18,574 nucleotides of DNA from Saccoglossus kowalevskii (Eukaryota > Hemichordata > Enteropneusta > Harrimaniidae). Below the pieces are notes generated by a model that saw nothing but the letters and a program-made list of their open reading frames with translations, was not told the DNA's origin and searched no databases. Position 1 is the stretch's first letter; every line of letters starts with the position of its first letter. A program made the position numbers and the translations under genes. Shown here piece after piece: positions 17,313 to 18,574 of the stretch. The stretch is from contig NW_003121911.1 of NCBI RefSeq assembly GCF_000003605.2, positions 931,404-949,977 on the forward strand, given 5' to 3'.

Positions 17313-18574
17313 GTAACCTTTTGCTTTTGACTGCGCTGAAGACTGACTTGAAGTGATGGCGACCTGTATATTAAGATCAATAGAAAACATAAAGTGAATG
17401 TGTCTATCTGGATATTATGCAATTCATATTTCAATATTTACATAAATAAGCCACATTTGCTTATTATTTATTATTGATTTGTGTGTTTTCTAAATAAAAT
17501 TAATATATATAGTAGTCAATATTTATTTTCATTAAAAAAATAAAAAATATCTGGCTAAGATGTGGATTCATAGCCTGAATCAATAACCTTTTAATAGATT
17601 AATAATATCATTCTCTGTAGGAGACAACCATCGTGTCCCACCTAAACGAAGAAGCTTGACATCTAGTAAGACGTATGTGTAGTTGTCCATTTCTCAGCCC
17701 GTATTTACTGACGAAACGCATCATCTGCTTCATCAAGACGTCATTGCTGAGCTTGTGAAATACCAACTTTAAATTCTATGATAGCTTGATAAAAACCTGG
17801 AGAGTGAGTCGAATCCGCATGACAAAGACTCAACGTAACGGTGGACTTTACCTTGATGCGTGAAATGAACGTAAACCATATCCTTCTCAGGTCTACAGAG
17901 TTTAACATTACTGTGGCAGGTTACAAATAGTTTACTTACTTACTTCAGGGGTTTCACACATTTTACCTCTTTATTTTCCTGGAAATGTCTTTAACGTGTG
18001 ACCTTCTCTTTTATTGTCCTTGTCGAGTCCATCTCTCTTAAGATGGGTACTGCCAGTAACAAATTTGCGCATATTTCGGGAACTTATCCCTACACTTTCG
18101 CTTGACTGCAATGGCACCATAACTCGCACGACAGGGCTTACAATAAATTACTCATACTGCTGATCGGCTATAATCCATGGAAAATCCCTCATCAAGCTGC
18201 TGTATATTTTTTTATGTTCCTTGTGTTTGTTTTGTTAACTTAACATTTGTTAAATTCTGGCGATGCATTATTTACGGTAGCGATGAATAAATTATTAATT
18301 TACTGACACTTATCACTTTATCCTAATGCTTAGAAAAGTAGGTGGACAAAATGCAGCGACGTTACAAACTTTCGTGTCCTGGCAATAAACTTGATGGACT
18401 CCGGCGACCGGTAATTCAAAACACTTCCCTAATGCGGCTCTGCCGTCCTACTAAGGCCCAATATTGTAGGCCAGCAACATTAATTCTTACTTGAATGGCA
18501 ATAGCTGTCAACACTATGCTTCTTCAGATAGGAACTAATGAGGAGTAATATTTGAATCACATTTTGCAATTTCT
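17313..18574. other. Probable intron, no further exon supported
   Basis: AT-rich DNA downstream of the exon. A strong-looking acceptor (ttacttacttacttcag, ending 17948) is followed by 30 open codons and a TAA at 18039-18041, rich in hydrophobic residues. It could be a short last exon but has no recognisable content, so it is not called. Confidence 0.4.

Noticed and set aside
17949-18041. Short open stretch after a strong-looking acceptor
   Set aside because: Only 30 codons of hydrophobic, pyrimidine-driven sequence; the phase relation to the exon at 17216 is unproved.

Overview
The window looks like eukaryotic (metazoan) nuclear DNA, probably from a marine invertebrate and perhaps a lophotrochozoan such as a mollusc. 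It is AT-rich and sparse in genes. Coding stretches end at consensus GT/AG splice sites, there are no bacterial operons or ribosome binding sites, and it holds tandem satellites, microsatellites, a palindromic MITE-like element and a decayed non-LTR retrotransposon. The organism call is an inference from style and repeat content; no species marker was recognised.

Layout. The best-supported gene is on the minus strand at the left. A TATA box (5149-5156, read leftwards) is followed by a short first coding exon (4704-4575) with a perfect GTGAGT donor, an intron of about 2.7 kb, and a long last exon (1872-629). The splice is in frame and gives about 457 residues: basic, Ser/Thr-rich, with a small Cys cluster and an acidic serine tail. 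The family was not recognised. The stretch from 5.2 to 7.4 kb is mostly featureless apart from poly-G runs and a pentamer repeat. A 144-bp TA-flanked inverted-repeat element sits at 7474-7617, and a small cysteine-rich open frame at 8143-8346.

From 8.4 to 11.25 kb there is a composite tandem-repeat block: an AACC microsatellite, then about 45 copies of a 31-bp minisatellite, then seven copies of an unrelated repeat of about 105-170 bp. Most 31-bp units contain a sequence very close to AGGTCA-n-AGGTCA, the DR1 nuclear-receptor element, followed by a TAATTG core and TGATAA. The period is close to three helical turns. This block is the most unusual structure in the window, although tandem duplication of one AT-rich unit is a sufficient null explanation.

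From about 13.73 to 15.40 kb lies a 5'-truncated, frameshifted LINE with recognisable reverse-transcriptase motifs, one catalytic aspartate lost, and remnants of the C-terminal region. To its right, a clean 97-nt exon on the plus strand (17216-17312) shows that part of another gene lies here. Two weaker candidate exons are on the minus strand at 12600-12700 and 15740-15883. No tRNA, rRNA, CRISPR or complete transposase was found. Nothing in the sequence shows functional cooperation between these genes.
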